A stretch of DNA of 64,000 nucleotides. It comes from Streptococcus parasanguinis (GTDB taxonomy: Bacteria; Bacillota; Bacilli; Lactobacillales; Streptococcaceae). Of this stretch, positions 27,293 to 37,666 are shown one piece after another. The notes under the pieces were generated by a model. That model searched no databases. It was not told where the DNA came from and saw only the letters and a program-made list of their open reading frames with translations. The position numbers and the translations under genes are program-made. The stretch is taken from assembly GCA_905188195.1 (NCBI GenBank), contig CAJJKY010000003.1, positions 1 to 64,000 on the forward strand, read 5' to 3'. Within the stretch, counting starts at the first letter, position 1. Every line of letters starts with the position of its first letter.

Positions 27293-29308
27293 CTAGTCTA
27301 AATGTTCTTTCTTTTCTAAGTAAAGCGAGAGCAGATGCCAATCGGAGTGTTCACGCCAATCTGGCGTGGCTACAATCTGGCTGGCAACTTTCCTTGCTTC
27401 TTCCAGAATGGGATAATCTTCTACCAAATCCGCCACTTGAAATTCTGGAATCCCAGATTGACGGGTTCCAAAGATTTCACCTGAACCCCGCATTTTCAAA
27501 TCTTCTTCCGCCAGCACAAAGCCATTGGTCGTCTCTGTCATGATTTTCATGCGCTGCTTGCCACTATCTGTCTTAGGATTGGCTACTAGAATAGCATAGG
27601 ATTGCTTATTTCCCCGCCCAACCCGGCCTCGAAGCTGGTGCAGTTGGCTAAGACCAAACCGATCTGCATCCATAATGACCATAACGGTTGCATTGGGTAC
27701 GTTGACTCCTACTTCAATAACGGTCGTAGACACCAAAACATCGACTTGGTGCTCTTTAAAGGCCTGCATGATGGCATCTTTTTCTTCACTTTTCATCTTC
27801 CCATGAAGAAGAGAAACACGTGCCCGCTGCCCAAAGAAGGCCTCTAACTCTTCTTGGAGAGCAAGGGCGTTTTTCAAATCTAGCGCCTCTGACTCCTCAA
27901 TCAAGGGAGAAATAAAGTAGGCTTGAGAACCTTTGCCAAGTTCTTTGACTAACCAGTCGAGGACCACTTCTAACTGCTCATGCTTGACCCAACGTGTGAT
28001 GATTTCCTTTCGTCCAACAGGCATCTGGTCAATGATGGACACATCCATATCTCCAAAGGCTGTAATAGCCAAGGTCCGGGGAATAGGGGTAGCCGTCATC
28101 ATCAGGACGTCTGGATTTTGTCCTTTTTCTCGAAGGATACGGCGCTGGGAAACCCCAAAACGGTGCTGTTCATCAATAATGACCAAGCCTAGATCTTGGT
28201 AGTGAACTCCCTCTTGAATCAAGGCATGTGTCCCCACAATCAGTTGAGCAGTTCCTGAGGCGATCTCTTCTAAGACTTCTCGTTTCTCAGCCGCCTTTAA
28301 TCCTCCTGTTAGAAGGGCAATTGGCAAATCTGGAAAAAGATTTTGCAAGCTTTCCTTGTGTTGCTCTGCCAAAATCTCCGTTGGAACCATCAAGGCAGCT
28401 TGCTTACCAGCGCTTAAGGCTGCATACATGGCAAGACCGGCCACGACTGTCTTCCCGCTTCCCACATCCCCTTGTAAGAGGCGGTTCATATGATAAGGAG
28501 AGGCCATATCTGTCAAGATTTCATTCAAGCTGTTTTCTTGAGCTTGCGTTAGCTCAAAAGGAAGCTGTTTTTTTCGTTCTGCTAATTTTTCTGGATCCCA
28601 GGCCAAGGAAATCCCTTGGCTGGCATCGTGGTTTTCTTCTTTTAGCACTTGGAGTTGCAGCTGGAAAAAGAGGAGCTCTTCAAATTTTACCCGGCGAAGA
28701 GCTTGCTTGTACTCTGCTAGATCCTTAGGAAAATGCATAGCTTGCACTGCTTGGGAACGAGACATGAGTTGATAACGATCTCGTAAGATTTGGGGTACGT
28801 TCTCTTCTAAAAGCTGGTCTAATCCCTGATCGAACGCTATTTTGATCAATTTCACCAGGCTGTTTTGGCTCACTCCTTGTGTCACCCGATAGACCGGTTG
28901 CAAATCATCTTCCACTTGAGCCAGGAGCTTCATTCCTGTCAAACTCCCCTTGGCCTTGTCCCATTTTCCAAAGATCGCCACTGTCTGCTGGACCTCGATT
29001 TTGTCTGCCAGGTAGGGTTGGTTGAAAAAATTAACCGCAATGACTTGGTCTCCCTGTTTGATGGAAAAACGCAAGCGATTTCGTTTGTAGCCATAATATT
29101 GGACATTGGCTGGCGTTGCTACCACCCCAGAGATGACAGCTTTTTCCCCATCTTCCAACTCTAAAACATTACGCGTTTTAAAATCTTCATACCGGAACGG
29201 GTAATACAAGAGCAGATCTTCTAAGGTTTCAATCCCTAACTTTTTAAATTTTTCCGCCGATTTTGGACCGACTCCAGGCAGTACGGATAAGGGTTGGTGT
29301 AGATTCAT
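27293..29308 (-). CDS. recG: ATP-dependent DNA helicase RecG
   Basis: This 671-residue protein has the N-terminal wedge domain (LPGVGPKSAEKFKKLGIETLEDLLLYYPFRYED) and the helicase core: Walker A LLQGDVGSGKTVVAG, DEQHRFG box, MMTATPIPRTLA, VSTTVIEVGVNVPNA and QLHQLRGRVGRG. It reverses stalled forks and processes Holliday junctions. It follows alr, completing the secA-DAHP synthase-acpS-alr-recG order common in streptococci. A hairpin in the gap partly insulates it from alr. Confidence 0.97.
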   Translation of the reverse strand: MNLHQPLSVLPGVGPKSAEKFKKLGIETLEDLLLYYPFRYEDFKTRNVLELEDGEKAVISGVVATPANVQYYGYKRNRLRFSIKQGDQVIAVNFFNQPYLADKIEVQQTVAIFGKWDKAKGSLTGMKLLAQVEDDLQPVYRVTQGVSQNSLVKLIKIAFDQGLDQLLEENVPQILRDRYQLMSRSQAVQAMHFPKDLAEYKQALRRVKFEELLFFQLQLQVLKEENHDASQGISLAWDPEKLAERKKQLPFELTQAQENSLNEILTDMASPYHMNRLLQGDVGSGKTVVAGLAMYAALSAGKQAALMVPTEILAEQHKESLQNLFPDLPIALLTGGLKAAEKREVLEEIASGTAQLIVGTHALIQEGVHYQDLGLVIIDEQHRFGVSQRRILREKGQNPDVLMMTATPIPRTLAITAFGDMDVSIIDQMPVGRKEIITRWVKHEQLEVVLDWLVKELGKGSQAYFISPLIEESEALDLKNALALQEELEAFFGQRARVSLLHGKMKSEEKDAIMQAFKEHQVDVLVSTTVIEVGVNVPNATVMVIMDADRFGLSQLHQLRGRVGRGNKQSYAILVANPKTDSGKQRMKIMTETTNGFVLAEEDLKMRGSGEIFGTRQSGIPEFQVADLVEDYPILEEARKVASQIVATPDWREHSDWHLLSLYLEKKEHLD

Positions 29309-29324
29309 TTCTCCTCCTTTCTTT

Positions 29325-29362
29325 TATAAAAAAGCAGGTCCTTTCGGGAAAATCCCACCTGC
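29325..29362 (-). terminator. Terminator-like hairpin between alr and recG
   Basis: GCAGGT (29334-29339) pairs with ACCTGC (29357-29362) with inner CCC/GGG pairing. On the minus strand TTTTTT follows, just upstream of the recG ribosome-binding site, so recG may be expressed by read-through or its own promoter. Confidence 0.7.
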
Positions 29363-29368
29363 TTCTTC

Positions 29369-30481
29369 TTATTCTTCACCTGTATAGTCACGAGGAATCC
29401 GATCACTCAAGAGACAAACCACTTCATAATTAATGGTCCCACGGTAATCCGCAACCTCTGTCGCCGTAATTTCTTTCTCTCCATCTCGGCCAATTAGGGT
29501 AACTCTAGTCCCCAGAGGCAATTCTTCAGGAAGGCGAACCGTTACCTGGTCCATTGAAACTCGACCAACAATGGGACAAAACTCACCCTTGATCAGTACA
29601 TGGAAATTTTGCATCTGTCGGATCCAGCCATCCGCATAGCCAATAGGAATCGTCCCGATCCATTGGGGTTCTTCTGTCGTATAGGTTGCTCCATAGCCAA
29701 TATCTTGACCAGCTTCTAACTGTTTCACATGAACTAATTCGCTCACCAAACTCAAAGCTGGCTTGATTTCATAAGGCAAGGCTAACACAGATCCGCTCGG
29801 ATTCAAGCCATACATGACATCTCCCAAGCGCACAGCCGTGAAAATTGTATCCGCATGCCACAAAGAGGTGGCAGAATTACTTGCATGGACAATGGGAGGA
29901 AGGGTTTCAAGAGCAGCCAATACTTCCTTGAAAAAGTGGTATTGCGCTTGAAATTTTCTATCATCTGCTTCATCTGCTGTCGCAAAATGAGTAAAGATTC
30001 CTTCAATTTCAGCTCCAGCTGCCAAGAGGAGGCGTTCAGCCTCTTTGATCTCTTCGATCCTTCGGAAGCCAATCCGCCCCATTCCTGAATCCACCTTGAT
30101 ATGGACCTTCAATCCTGAAAGATCTGCTTCTTCTCCAAGCAATTGGTCCAACCAAGCAAGACTCGCCACTGTTAAGCGGATGTCATGCTCTTTGGCCAGA
30201 TTCACTGTTTCGCTTGGGACAACTCCCAAAATTAAAATAGGGTGTTGCAAGCCTTCTTCACGGATTTCTAGGGCTTCATCCATATTAGAAACACAAAAGC
30301 CATCTACCTGAGGCGCCAATTTTTTGGTCACCTCAATGACTCCATGACCATAGGCGTTGGCCTTGACGACCGCATATTTCAAAGCTTGACTCGGAATATG
30401 CTCGCTAACTTGTTGCACATTAAAGGCAATGGCATCCAAATCGACTTTTGCAACAGTTGGTCTATGTTTACTTGCTTTCAT
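29369..30481 (-). CDS. alr: Alanine racemase
   Basis: This protein of 370 residues has the PLP-lysine motif [11 protein letters not shown] and the catalytic tyrosine region in [26 protein letters not shown]. It makes D-alanine for peptidoglycan and teichoic acids. I use the ATG at 30481 ([10 protein letters not shown]), because the longer frame adds seven residues inside the acpS coding region. It overlaps acpS by 14 bp. Confidence 0.95.
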   Translation of the reverse strand: MKASKHRPTVAKVDLDAIAFNVQQVSEHIPSQALKYAVVKANAYGHGVIEVTKKLAPQVDGFCVSNMDEALEIREEGLQHPILILGVVPSETVNLAKEHDIRLTVASLAWLDQLLGEEADLSGLKVHIKVDSGMGRIGFRRIEEIKEAERLLLAAGAEIEGIFTHFATADEADDRKFQAQYHFFKEVLAALETLPPIVHASNSATSLWHADTIFTAVRLGDVMYGLNPSGSVLALPYEIKPALSLVSELVHVKQLEAGQDIGYGATYTTEEPQWIGTIPIGYADGWIRQMQNFHVLIKGEFCPIVGRVSMDQVTVRLPEELPLGTRVTLIGRDGEKEITATEVADYRGTINYEVVCLLSDRIPRDYTGEE

Positions 30482-30833
30482 TTTCTTCCTCCAAAATGAC
30501 ACTGGTCGACACTAGGTCTCCCTTGTGACTGATCGAAATCCATACCTTCCCAGAAAAAGGAGACTTGGAAAAATAGGGAGCTCCGTGGGCATCATTTAAA
30601 ATTTCTAAATCTTGAAAACCAACCGGTCCAATCCCTGTTCCCATTGCCTTTGAAAAAGCTTCTTTAGCTGACCACCGGCCCGTTAAATATTCCATTTTCC
30701 GTTTTCCAGATAATGCTTCAAAGCGCTCTTGCTCAGCCTTTGTTAAGACTTTTTCTGCAAATCGTGCATTCTTTTGATAGGCTTTTTCAATCGCAGCGAT
30801 CGATTCGATATCGATGCCATGTCCTTTGATCAT
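30468..30833 (-). CDS. acpS: Holo-[acyl-carrier-protein] synthase
   Basis: This 121-residue enzyme has the AcpS signature [18 protein letters not shown] with the magnesium-binding Asp, the [17 protein letters not shown] segment with the catalytic Glu, and WISISHKGD. It transfers phosphopantetheine to acyl carrier protein. It sits between the DAHP synthase gene and alr. Confidence 0.95.
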   Translation of the reverse strand: MIKGHGIDIESIAAIEKAYQKNARFAEKVLTKAEQERFEALSGKRKMEYLTGRWSAKEAFSKAMGTGIGPVGFQDLEILNDAHGAPYFSKSPFSGKVWISISHKGDLVSTSVILEEENESK

Positions 30834-30870
30834 CTTGTTTTATCCTTATTTATTGTTTCAGTATCGTTTT

Positions 30871-30914
30871 ACTGACAAAAGAGAAGGGGCTAAAGAATCA
30901 CTCCTTCCGCCCCT
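30871..30914 (-). terminator. Possible terminator after the DAHP synthase gene
   Basis: AGGGGC (30885-30890) pairs with GCCCCT (30909-30914). On the minus strand the stem is followed by TCTCTTTTGTC, which is only a moderate T-tract. Confidence 0.5.
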
Positions 30915-30919
30915 GCCTG

Positions 30920-31948
30920 TTACTTATTCATCGTTGCAATTTCTTTGACCAAGGCCTGTGTTTTTTCCCAACCCAGGCAAGGGTCTGTGATGGATTGACC
31001 ATAAACCACTGGTTCATTTTGACGGCCATCTTCTAGATAGGATTCAATCATGAAACCACGAACTAACATTGCCAAATCCTTGTTCCAAGCACGGTTCATC
31101 ATGGTTTCTCTCACGATGCGTACTTGCTCTTCGAATTGTTTGCCAGAATTGTCATGGTTGGTATCCACTAGAATGAAAGGATGTTGCAAGCCCATTTCAC
31201 TATAGCGTTTTGCTGCCACTAGCAAATCTTCATAATGGTAGTTTGGAATATTCTTACCACTTGCATCCAAGCCCCCACGTAGGATCGCATGGGCTAAAGG
31301 ATTTCCTGAGGTTTCCACTGCTTGGGCATTGAACAAAAAGTTTTGGGGATGTTGGGCTGCATAAATCGCATTGAACATGACAGAAAGATTTCCAGAAGTT
31401 GGATTCTTCATGCCGGTCGGAGCAGAGATCCCACTAGATACAAAGCGGTGCTCCTGGTCTTCAACTGATCGCGCTCCAATGGCATGATAAGAAATCAAAT
31501 CTTCAACATACGGAAGACTTGCTGGATAAAGCAACTCATCCGCAGTTGTCAAACCAGTTTCTGTAATCACACGGTAGTGGAGATGCCGGACCGCTTTCAA
31601 ACCATCCACAAAGCTTGGTGCTGCATGTGTATCTGGTTGGTGCATCAAGCCTTTATAGCCATCCCCGTTGGTCCGAGGCTTAGCCGTATAGACCCGCATC
31701 ACAATGAAAATCTGATCTTTCACTTGCTCTTGCAAGTCTGCCAAACGACGGGCATAGTCCATCACAGCTTCTTCATTATCAGAAGAGCAAGGCCCGATCA
31801 CAAGAAGGATCCGTTGGTCTTCTCCTTTGATAATAGCTGCCAATTCTCGATCACGTGCTTCTTTGCGCTCCAAGGCTGGACCTTCCAAGCGGTAAAGCGA
31901 AGTGATCTCTTGCTCATCAATCTTATTGCTCTTCGTAATGAATACCAT
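30920..31948 (-). CDS. aroF: 3-deoxy-7-phosphoheptulonate (DAHP) synthase, class I
   Basis: This 342-residue enzyme has the class I motifs LLVIGPCSSDNEEAVMDYA, MRVYTAKPRT, GARSVEDQEHRFVSSGISAPTGMKNPTSGN and LVDTNHDNSGKQ. It condenses PEP and erythrose-4-phosphate, the first step of the shikimate pathway. Its length and N-terminus fit the feedback-regulated AroF/G/H form; which aromatic amino acid inhibits it cannot be read. It lies 52 bp after secA. Confidence 0.93.
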   Translation of the reverse strand: MVFITKSNKIDEQEITSLYRLEGPALERKEARDRELAAIIKGEDQRILLVIGPCSSDNEEAVMDYARRLADLQEQVKDQIFIVMRVYTAKPRTNGDGYKGLMHQPDTHAAPSFVDGLKAVRHLHYRVITETGLTTADELLYPASLPYVEDLISYHAIGARSVEDQEHRFVSSGISAPTGMKNPTSGNLSVMFNAIYAAQHPQNFLFNAQAVETSGNPLAHAILRGGLDASGKNIPNYHYEDLLVAAKRYSEMGLQHPFILVDTNHDNSGKQFEEQVRIVRETMMNRAWNKDLAMLVRGFMIESYLEDGRQNEPVVYGQSITDPCLGWEKTQALVKEIATMNK

Positions 31949-32000
31949 ACGGCCTCCTTATGCTAGCTAGCCCCATCCTCTTTCTATTTCAGAGGAGCTC

Positions 32001-34520
32001 TTAAAATTTACGTCCGTGACAGTTTTTGAATTTCTTGCCTGAACCACAAGGACACAAATCGTTGCGTTTCACTTGTGACAAGTCAATATCTGCTGGAATA
32101 TCTTGTTGTTGCGCTGCAATGTTGCGAGTCGCAGTTGTTGAAATACTGTGTTCCGTACGTGGACGTTCTTGTTCGTGAATTTGGGCTTTCATCATGAGAC
32201 GAGTCACATCAAATTCAATCGATCCGATCATATCGTTAAACATACGGAAACTTTCTGATTGGTATTCTACCACTGGGTTATTTTGCGCATACCCACGGAG
32301 TCCAACCGCATTTCGCAATTGATCCAAAGCATCGATATGGTCCGTCCACTTGCTGTCCACCACACGAAGGATCAAGACTTTTTGGAATTCTTGCACAGAC
32401 TCTTCGTCACGCAATTTCGCTACTTGGCTAGCATAGATTTCTTCTGCACGTGCATACAAGTAATCGATAACTTCCTTGTCAGATTTTCCTTCAATATCGC
32501 TTGCAGAAATCGTATCTTCCGGAACCAAATTGTATTTGGCAAAGTTCAGAATCGCTTCAACGCGTTCTTCCTTACTTGAGTGGCTGGCTCCTTCAACAAT
32601 CCGTTTGATGGTCCGTTTGATCATGGCCTTGATTTCAGGTGCCAAGTCACGGTTAGCTGTGATAACATCATAGCGTTCAGCGTAGATAATTTCCCGTTGT
32701 TCCCGCATCACGTCATCGTATTGAAGGACTTGTTTACGGGTATCGTAGTTGTTTCCTTCAACCCGTTTTTGAGCACCCTCTACCTGACGGGTGAACATGT
32801 TTGAACGGATTACTGATTCTTCTTCGCTCAACTTGAAGCGATCAAGCACTGCTTTGATCCGTTCAGAACCGAAACGACGCATCAATTCATCTTCAAGAGA
32901 CAAGTAGAATTGAGATTCACCTGGATCCCCTTGACGTCCTGAACGTCCACGAAGCTGGTTATCGATCCGACGGCTTTCGTGACGTTCTGTCCCGATGACA
33001 CACAGTCCACCGAGTTCGCGAACACCTTCACCAAGCTTGATATCGGTACCACGTCCGGCCATGTTGGTCGCGATGGTAACAGCACCACGTTGACCAGCGT
33101 TCATGATGATTTGCGCTTCTTTGTAGTGGTTTTTCGCATTCAAAACTTCGTGAGGGACACCTGCTTGAACCAACAATTGAGAAAGGTAATCACTGGTTTC
33201 AACGGCAACGGTACCTACAAGGACTGGTTGCCCTTTTTCATGACGAGACTTGACATCTTCTACAACAGCCTTAAATTTTGATTTCAAGCTTGGGTAGAGA
33301 AGGTCTGGATGGTCAATACGGGCAATCGGACGGTTGGTTGGAATTGGAATCACGCGAATGTTATAAATTTCACGGAATTCTTCTTCTTCGGTTTTCCCTG
33401 TCCCTGTCATCCCTGACAACTTCTTGTACATACGGAAGAGGTTTTGGTAAGTAATCGATGCAGATGTTTTGGTTTCTTCTTGAACTGGAACACCTTCTTT
33501 GGCTTCAATCGCTTGGTGAAGTCCATCAGAATAGCGACGTCCTTCCATGGTCCGACCAGTAAATTGGTCGACGATCAAGATTTCTTGATCTTCGCTGACC
33601 ACATAGTCGATATCCAAAATCATGATGTAGTTGGCACGAAGGGCGTTGTCGATAAAGTGAGTCAAAGCTACATTTTCAATATCGTACAAGTTTTCAAGAT
33701 TAAAGTAGCTTTCTGCTTTATCGATTCCTGAATCAGACAAACCGATGGTTTTAGATGGGACATCGATAATGTAATCGTCCTCTGTCAAGGTCTTCACATA
33801 AGCATCCGCCATGTGATAGAGCTGGCTCGTATCAGAAGCTGTCTGACCAGAAACGATCAACGGAGTACGCGCTTCGTCAATCAAGATGGAGTCTACCTCA
33901 TCGACCAAGGCATAGTTCAATGGACGTTGAACCATGTTTTCTGCACGCACAACCATGTTGTCACGCAAGTAGTCAAAACCAATCTCTGAGTTGGTTGAGT
34001 AAGTGATATCACAGAGGTAAGCTTCTTTTTTCTCAGCTGGAGATTTTGCTGCAAGGTTGATCCCTACTGAAAGGCCAAGCCATGAGTAAAGTTCTCCCAT
34101 CTCTGTTGCATCCCGCTCTGTCAAGTATTCATTGACGGTAACAACGTGCACCCCTTTACCAGACAAGGCATTCAAGTACACCGGCATGGTTGCTGTTAGG
34201 GTTTTTCCTTCCCCTGTACGCATCTCTGGAACGTCACCATGGTGAAGGACGATTCCCCCCATGACCTGAACCTTGTATGGGAACAAACCAAGAACCCGTT
34301 TTGCAGCTTCACGAACAACTGCAAAAGCCTCGTACAAGAGATCATCCAAAGACTCACCATCTTGGTAACGTTGCTTAAACTCAACTGTTTTCGCTTTTAA
34401 TTCGTCATCCGTCAAAGCTGCCATTTGGTCTTCATAAGAAAAGACCTTATCAGCCATTTTTTCAAGGCGTTTGATTTCGCCTCGATCATTTTCAATAATT
34501 GTTTTTAATAAATTTGCCAT
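32001..34520 (-). CDS. secA: Preprotein translocase ATPase SecA
   Basis: This 839-residue motor has Walker [15 protein letters not shown], the [16 protein letters not shown] box, [26 protein letters not shown] and the C-terminal zinc motif [15 protein letters not shown], which binds SecB or ribosomes. It is the general housekeeping SecA, not the accessory SecA2: it has full length and the intact SEC-C tail. A -35 TTGAAA (34589-34594), 17-bp spacer and -10 TAGAAT (34566-34571) precede it. Confidence 0.98.
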   Translation of the reverse strand: MANLLKTIIENDRGEIKRLEKMADKVFSYEDQMAALTDDELKAKTVEFKQRYQDGESLDDLLYEAFAVVREAAKRVLGLFPYKVQVMGGIVLHHGDVPEMRTGEGKTLTATMPVYLNALSGKGVHVVTVNEYLTERDATEMGELYSWLGLSVGINLAAKSPAEKKEAYLCDITYSTNSEIGFDYLRDNMVVRAENMVQRPLNYALVDEVDSILIDEARTPLIVSGQTASDTSQLYHMADAYVKTLTEDDYIIDVPSKTIGLSDSGIDKAESYFNLENLYDIENVALTHFIDNALRANYIMILDIDYVVSEDQEILIVDQFTGRTMEGRRYSDGLHQAIEAKEGVPVQEETKTSASITYQNLFRMYKKLSGMTGTGKTEEEEFREIYNIRVIPIPTNRPIARIDHPDLLYPSLKSKFKAVVEDVKSRHEKGQPVLVGTVAVETSDYLSQLLVQAGVPHEVLNAKNHYKEAQIIMNAGQRGAVTIATNMAGRGTDIKLGEGVRELGGLCVIGTERHESRRIDNQLRGRSGRQGDPGESQFYLSLEDELMRRFGSERIKAVLDRFKLSEEESVIRSNMFTRQVEGAQKRVEGNNYDTRKQVLQYDDVMREQREIIYAERYDVITANRDLAPEIKAMIKRTIKRIVEGASHSSKEERVEAILNFAKYNLVPEDTISASDIEGKSDKEVIDYLYARAEEIYASQVAKLRDEESVQEFQKVLILRVVDSKWTDHIDALDQLRNAVGLRGYAQNNPVVEYQSESFRMFNDMIGSIEFDVTRLMMKAQIHEQERPRTEHSISTTATRNIAAQQQDIPADIDLSQVKRNDLCPCGSGKKFKNCHGRKF

Positions 34521-34650
34521 TTTTTTCCTTACTTTGAATTTTTCAAAATCTAAAATGTTCTTTTTATTCTAGCATTTTTTAAACATTTTTTCAAGATCAA
34601 GGCTGTATCTTACAAGACTTTCGAGTGGTTTTTTTCGTGTAAGAAAATCC

Positions 34651-34682
34651 AAAAAGATGCCTGCTCAAGCAGACATCTTTTC
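34651..34682 (-). terminator. Terminator after kimA
   Basis: AAAGATG.CTGCT and AGCAG.CATCTTT form a long stem with a tight loop. A T-run follows on the minus strand. Confidence 0.85.
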
Positions 34683-34694
34683 TTTAGGCGATCG

Positions 34695-36539
34695 TTATTC
34701 AGACAAATGGTAAGAATAGCTTGCCACAACCACTTCTTCATGCCAACGAAGTGCATACTTCAATTTCAAACTCATTTGGTTGTGGAGAATATTTTGCCAA
34801 TGTTTTTTAGGGATAAATTGAGGGACTAGGACTGTAACGGTGTTGCCTTTTTCCTTGGCCTCCTCAGCCACTTTTGAGACAAATTCAACTGTTGGCTGGA
34901 TAATATCCCGGTAACTGGTCATGACATTTTCAAAGCGAATATGAGGGAAATAGTGCTTAAATTCTTCTGCTACCTCAGCGTCTTTAACCTTGGTTTCTTC
35001 CGTTGAGACGTGCATAGCTATAACATCGTTTCCTAGGCTATTTGCATAACTCATAGCTCCCACACTTACCTGAGTGACATTCCCAACAAGGACAATCACG
35101 GTATTGCCCGCATAACTTGTCTTTTCGATCTTACCTCCCAAGCGCAATTGAGCCGCAACTTTATCATAGTGATTACGGATACTCAAGAACATCCAAAGCA
35201 AGAGACCAATAATAGGGAAGAAGGGCCAGATCTCACGCAAACGGAATAATAAGAGGATCAAGACAATTCCATAACAGATGGCTGCCCCCAGGATATTGGC
35301 AAGCGAATACTTAAGAAATCCTTTTTGATATTGGCGTTTCCAGTGGATCACCATCCCTGTTTGAGAAAGGGCAAAAGGAATGAAGACCCCAATGGTATAA
35401 AGCGGAATCAAGCTTTCTGTTTGTCCATCAAAAATCAAGAGCAAGACGATGGCACCAATCGCCAAGGTCAAAATCCCATTAGAATAGCCCAGACGATCCC
35501 CTTTTTCCATATACATGTGTGGCATGTATTTATTTTTAGCCATGTTAAAGGCCAACATTGGAAAGGCGGAGAAACCGGTATTAGCCGCAACTGCCAAGAT
35601 CAAGGCTGTTGATAATTGGAAGATGTAAAAGAAGGCTTGTCCAACTGGGGAATTCCCTAAGATGGCTTGGGCCATTTGGGCTAGAGTTGTTACCCCTTTA
35701 GCCGGAACGACACCCACCCAGTAATTGAGGAAGGTAATCCCTGCAAACATGATCCCCAAAATCAAAGCCATAATGGTCAAGGTAGAAGCTGCATTCTTTG
35801 CTTTTGGTTTCTTAAAGAAAGGAACCGAATTGGAGATGGCTTCAACCCCTGTTAGGGAAGCGGATCCACTCGTAAAGGCCCGCAATAAGAGAATAATACT
35901 AACCCCTGAAATGGTTTGACCCACATGAGCAGTTGCGTTATAGGCCAAGTGACCCGTCAAGATTTGGATCACACCATAGCCGATCAAGGCAATGGTACTG
36001 ACAATGAAAAGGTATACCGGAATCATCAATGATGTCGCTGATTCACGTAGCCCCCGAAGGTTCATCAGCATCAAAATCAAGACCAACAAAATGGAAATGT
36101 GAAGATTATAAGGATGAAGAGATGGAATCGCTGACGTGATGGCATCTGCACCGGAAGACACAGATACTGCTACTGTCAGCATGTAGTCGACTAAGAGACT
36201 ACCACCAGCGATCAAACCCGCTTTGGGAGACAAGTTCTCCGTAGTCACCATATAGGCCCCTCCCCCTTGAGGGTAGGCATGAATGACTTGGCGATAAGAA
36301 ATCGTTAAACTAGCTAGGAGAACCAGGACCACAATCCCAATTGGAATGGACCACCAAATAGCTCCTGCTGATACGGTCATCAAGACCAAGATAACTTGCT
36401 CTGGACCATAGGCAATAGAAGAAAGTGCGTCACTAGAGAGCATGGCCAAAGCCTGCATTTTCCCTAGCAATCCGCCTTCACCTTCTGCACCAGATTTCAA
36501 CGGACGGCCAATAAACCATTTTTTCAATGTTGAAAACAT
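34695..36539 (-). CDS. kimA: KimA-type potassium importer (APC superfamily)
   Basis: This 614-residue protein has about twelve membrane helices and a cytoplasmic C-terminal domain of about 150 residues. The N-terminus, FIGRPLKSGAEGE and then QALAMLSSDALSSIAYGPEQ, and the YPQGGGAYMVTTENL segment match Bacillus KimA (YdaO), a high-affinity proton-coupled potassium importer inhibited by c-di-AMP. Streptococcal copies are usually labelled only as APC permeases. The soluble C-terminus (TVIVLVGNVTQVSVGAMSYANSLG) is the likely regulatory part. A consensus promoter and a leader hairpin precede it. Confidence 0.82.
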   Translation of the reverse strand: MFSTLKKWFIGRPLKSGAEGEGGLLGKMQALAMLSSDALSSIAYGPEQVILVLMTVSAGAIWWSIPIGIVVLVLLASLTISYRQVIHAYPQGGGAYMVTTENLSPKAGLIAGGSLLVDYMLTVAVSVSSGADAITSAIPSLHPYNLHISILLVLILMLMNLRGLRESATSLMIPVYLFIVSTIALIGYGVIQILTGHLAYNATAHVGQTISGVSIILLLRAFTSGSASLTGVEAISNSVPFFKKPKAKNAASTLTIMALILGIMFAGITFLNYWVGVVPAKGVTTLAQMAQAILGNSPVGQAFFYIFQLSTALILAVAANTGFSAFPMLAFNMAKNKYMPHMYMEKGDRLGYSNGILTLAIGAIVLLLIFDGQTESLIPLYTIGVFIPFALSQTGMVIHWKRQYQKGFLKYSLANILGAAICYGIVLILLLFRLREIWPFFPIIGLLLWMFLSIRNHYDKVAAQLRLGGKIEKTSYAGNTVIVLVGNVTQVSVGAMSYANSLGNDVIAMHVSTEETKVKDAEVAEEFKHYFPHIRFENVMTSYRDIIQPTVEFVSKVAEEAKEKGNTVTVLVPQFIPKKHWQNILHNQMSLKLKYALRWHEEVVVASYSYHLSE

Positions 36540-36564
36540 AAAAAACTCCTTGAAAAAAGATCAT

Positions 36565-36586
36565 GAGGCCGGGAATTCCCTGCCTC
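36565..36586 (-). promoter_or_regulatory. Leader hairpin upstream of kimA
   Basis: GAGGC.GGGAATTCCC.GCCTC is a nearly perfect hairpin between the predicted start of transcription and the kimA start codon. On the minus strand it is followed after six bases by TTTTTT. It could be an attenuator or a stability element. Confidence 0.5.
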
Positions 36587-36606
36587 TTTTTCATAAAACT
36601 GGGGTT

Positions 36607-36635
36607 ATTCTACTCTTTTTTTTCAAGACTGTCAA
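36607..36635 (-). promoter_or_regulatory. kimA promoter
   Basis: On the minus strand: -35 TTGACA (36630-36635), 17-bp spacer, -10 TAGAAT (36607-36612). The implied leader is about 60 nt. Confidence 0.75.
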
Positions 36636-36733
36636 CTGAAATTGTGAAATCTTCGTAAAGTTTTCATTGTGTTCATTTATCCAACCTCTCTTAGATCAGC
36701 CAGCTTCTTTTCAAATTGATCCAAGCAAAAAAC

Positions 36734-36905
36734 GAGGCTAGGACAAAAATCCTAGCCTCTCAATTATTTTTGGATTGTCGAGCAAGACGCAGTGGTTGAG
36801 TGGGCTCTACTACGCTGATTTCATCAGCTTTTACAGCCCTACTCAACTGTGCGGAGGTGGGACGACGAAATCGAATTCTAACGAATTACCGATTTCTGTC
36901 CCACT
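36734..36905 (+). repeat. Three-hairpin intergenic repeat, copy 2
   Basis: A full unit of about 172 bp. Hairpin 1 is GAGGCTAGGA/TCCTAGCCTC. Hairpin 2 has GTTGAGT/ACTCAAC arms with an inner GCTGA/TCAGC stem. Hairpin 3 has GTGGGAC/GTCCCAC arms with inner pairing. It lies just 3' of the MerR gene stop and differs from copy 3 at only about six positions. Confidence 0.92.
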
Positions 36906-36914
36906 CTCTCTTTT

Positions 36915-37655
36915 TTATTTGGGTTGATGTGCCACATAGTGGGCAATGACATCCGAAGTGTACTGGGCTGTGCCAGCTCCAAACTTGTCGATGTTTTCCT
37001 TGAATTCTGGGTTATAGACATAGCCTTTGCCGATATGGCCAAAAACCTCTATAGAGCAGTCAAATCCATACGTTCGAATTGCTTCTAAAAGTTTAGCTGC
37101 CTGATTTTGATTTTCATTTGCGGATACGGATAGACCATCTTTGAGATTTTGCGCCAAAGTTTGAAAAACTTGGTTGAAGGCTTCCGTAGCCTCATCTTCA
37201 CGCCCCTTTTGGCGCTCAAGCGCTTGGTCCATGACTTCTTGACCGTACTTCTCTACCGCCTCTTGCTGGTATTTTTGAGTATCTTGATAGCTAAATCCAG
37301 TGAATTTTTCCTCAATGGTCATTTTTCTTTCTCCTTTTTGTTCTTGAATGGTTTTTTGCAAGGTAGAAATCAAGGTATCCAGACGTTGTCTTTCTTGAGT
37401 CAAATAGTCCAACTGTTTGGTCAAATGGGGCAATAAGTTAGCTTTTTCTTCAGCTAAGAGTTCTGCTATTTGGTCTAAGGAAAATCCTAGATACTTGTAG
37501 TAGAGAATCACCTGTAATCGTTCTAAATCTTCTTGACTGTATGTCCGATAACCATTTTCAGATTTCACAGGAACGAGAAGTCCTATCTTGTCATAGTGGT
37601 GCAAGGTCTTGACAGAGACACCCGACAGCTCTGCAGCTTCTTTGATATGGTACAT
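36915..37655 (-). CDS. MerR-family regulator with TipAS-like C-terminal domain
   Basis: This 246-residue protein has an N-terminal MerR helix-turn-helix (YHIKEAAELSGVSVKTLHHYDKIGLLVPVKSENGYRTY), a coiled-coil linker rich in Leu/Gln/Glu, and a C-terminal TipAS-type domain (from about residue 115). TipAS domains bind diverse antibiotics or drugs. I use the ATG at 37655, preceded by AAGGAGGAAATC; the longer frame reads into a BOX element. Its promoter has the 19-bp spacer typical of MerR control, indicating autoregulation. No obvious efflux target is adjacent. Confidence 0.85.
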   Translation of the reverse strand: MYHIKEAAELSGVSVKTLHHYDKIGLLVPVKSENGYRTYSQEDLERLQVILYYKYLGFSLDQIAELLAEEKANLLPHLTKQLDYLTQERQRLDTLISTLQKTIQEQKGERKMTIEEKFTGFSYQDTQKYQQEAVEKYGQEVMDQALERQKGREDEATEAFNQVFQTLAQNLKDGLSVSANENQNQAAKLLEAIRTYGFDCSIEVFGHIGKGYVYNPEFKENIDKFGAGTAQYTSDVIAHYVAHQPK

Positions 37656-37666
37656 GATTTCCTCCT

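Noticed and set aside
32001..34520. Accessory SecA2 for adhesin export
   Set aside because: The protein is full length with an intact C-terminal zinc motif and lies in the normal secA-DAHP synthase-acpS-alr context, so it is the housekeeping SecA.
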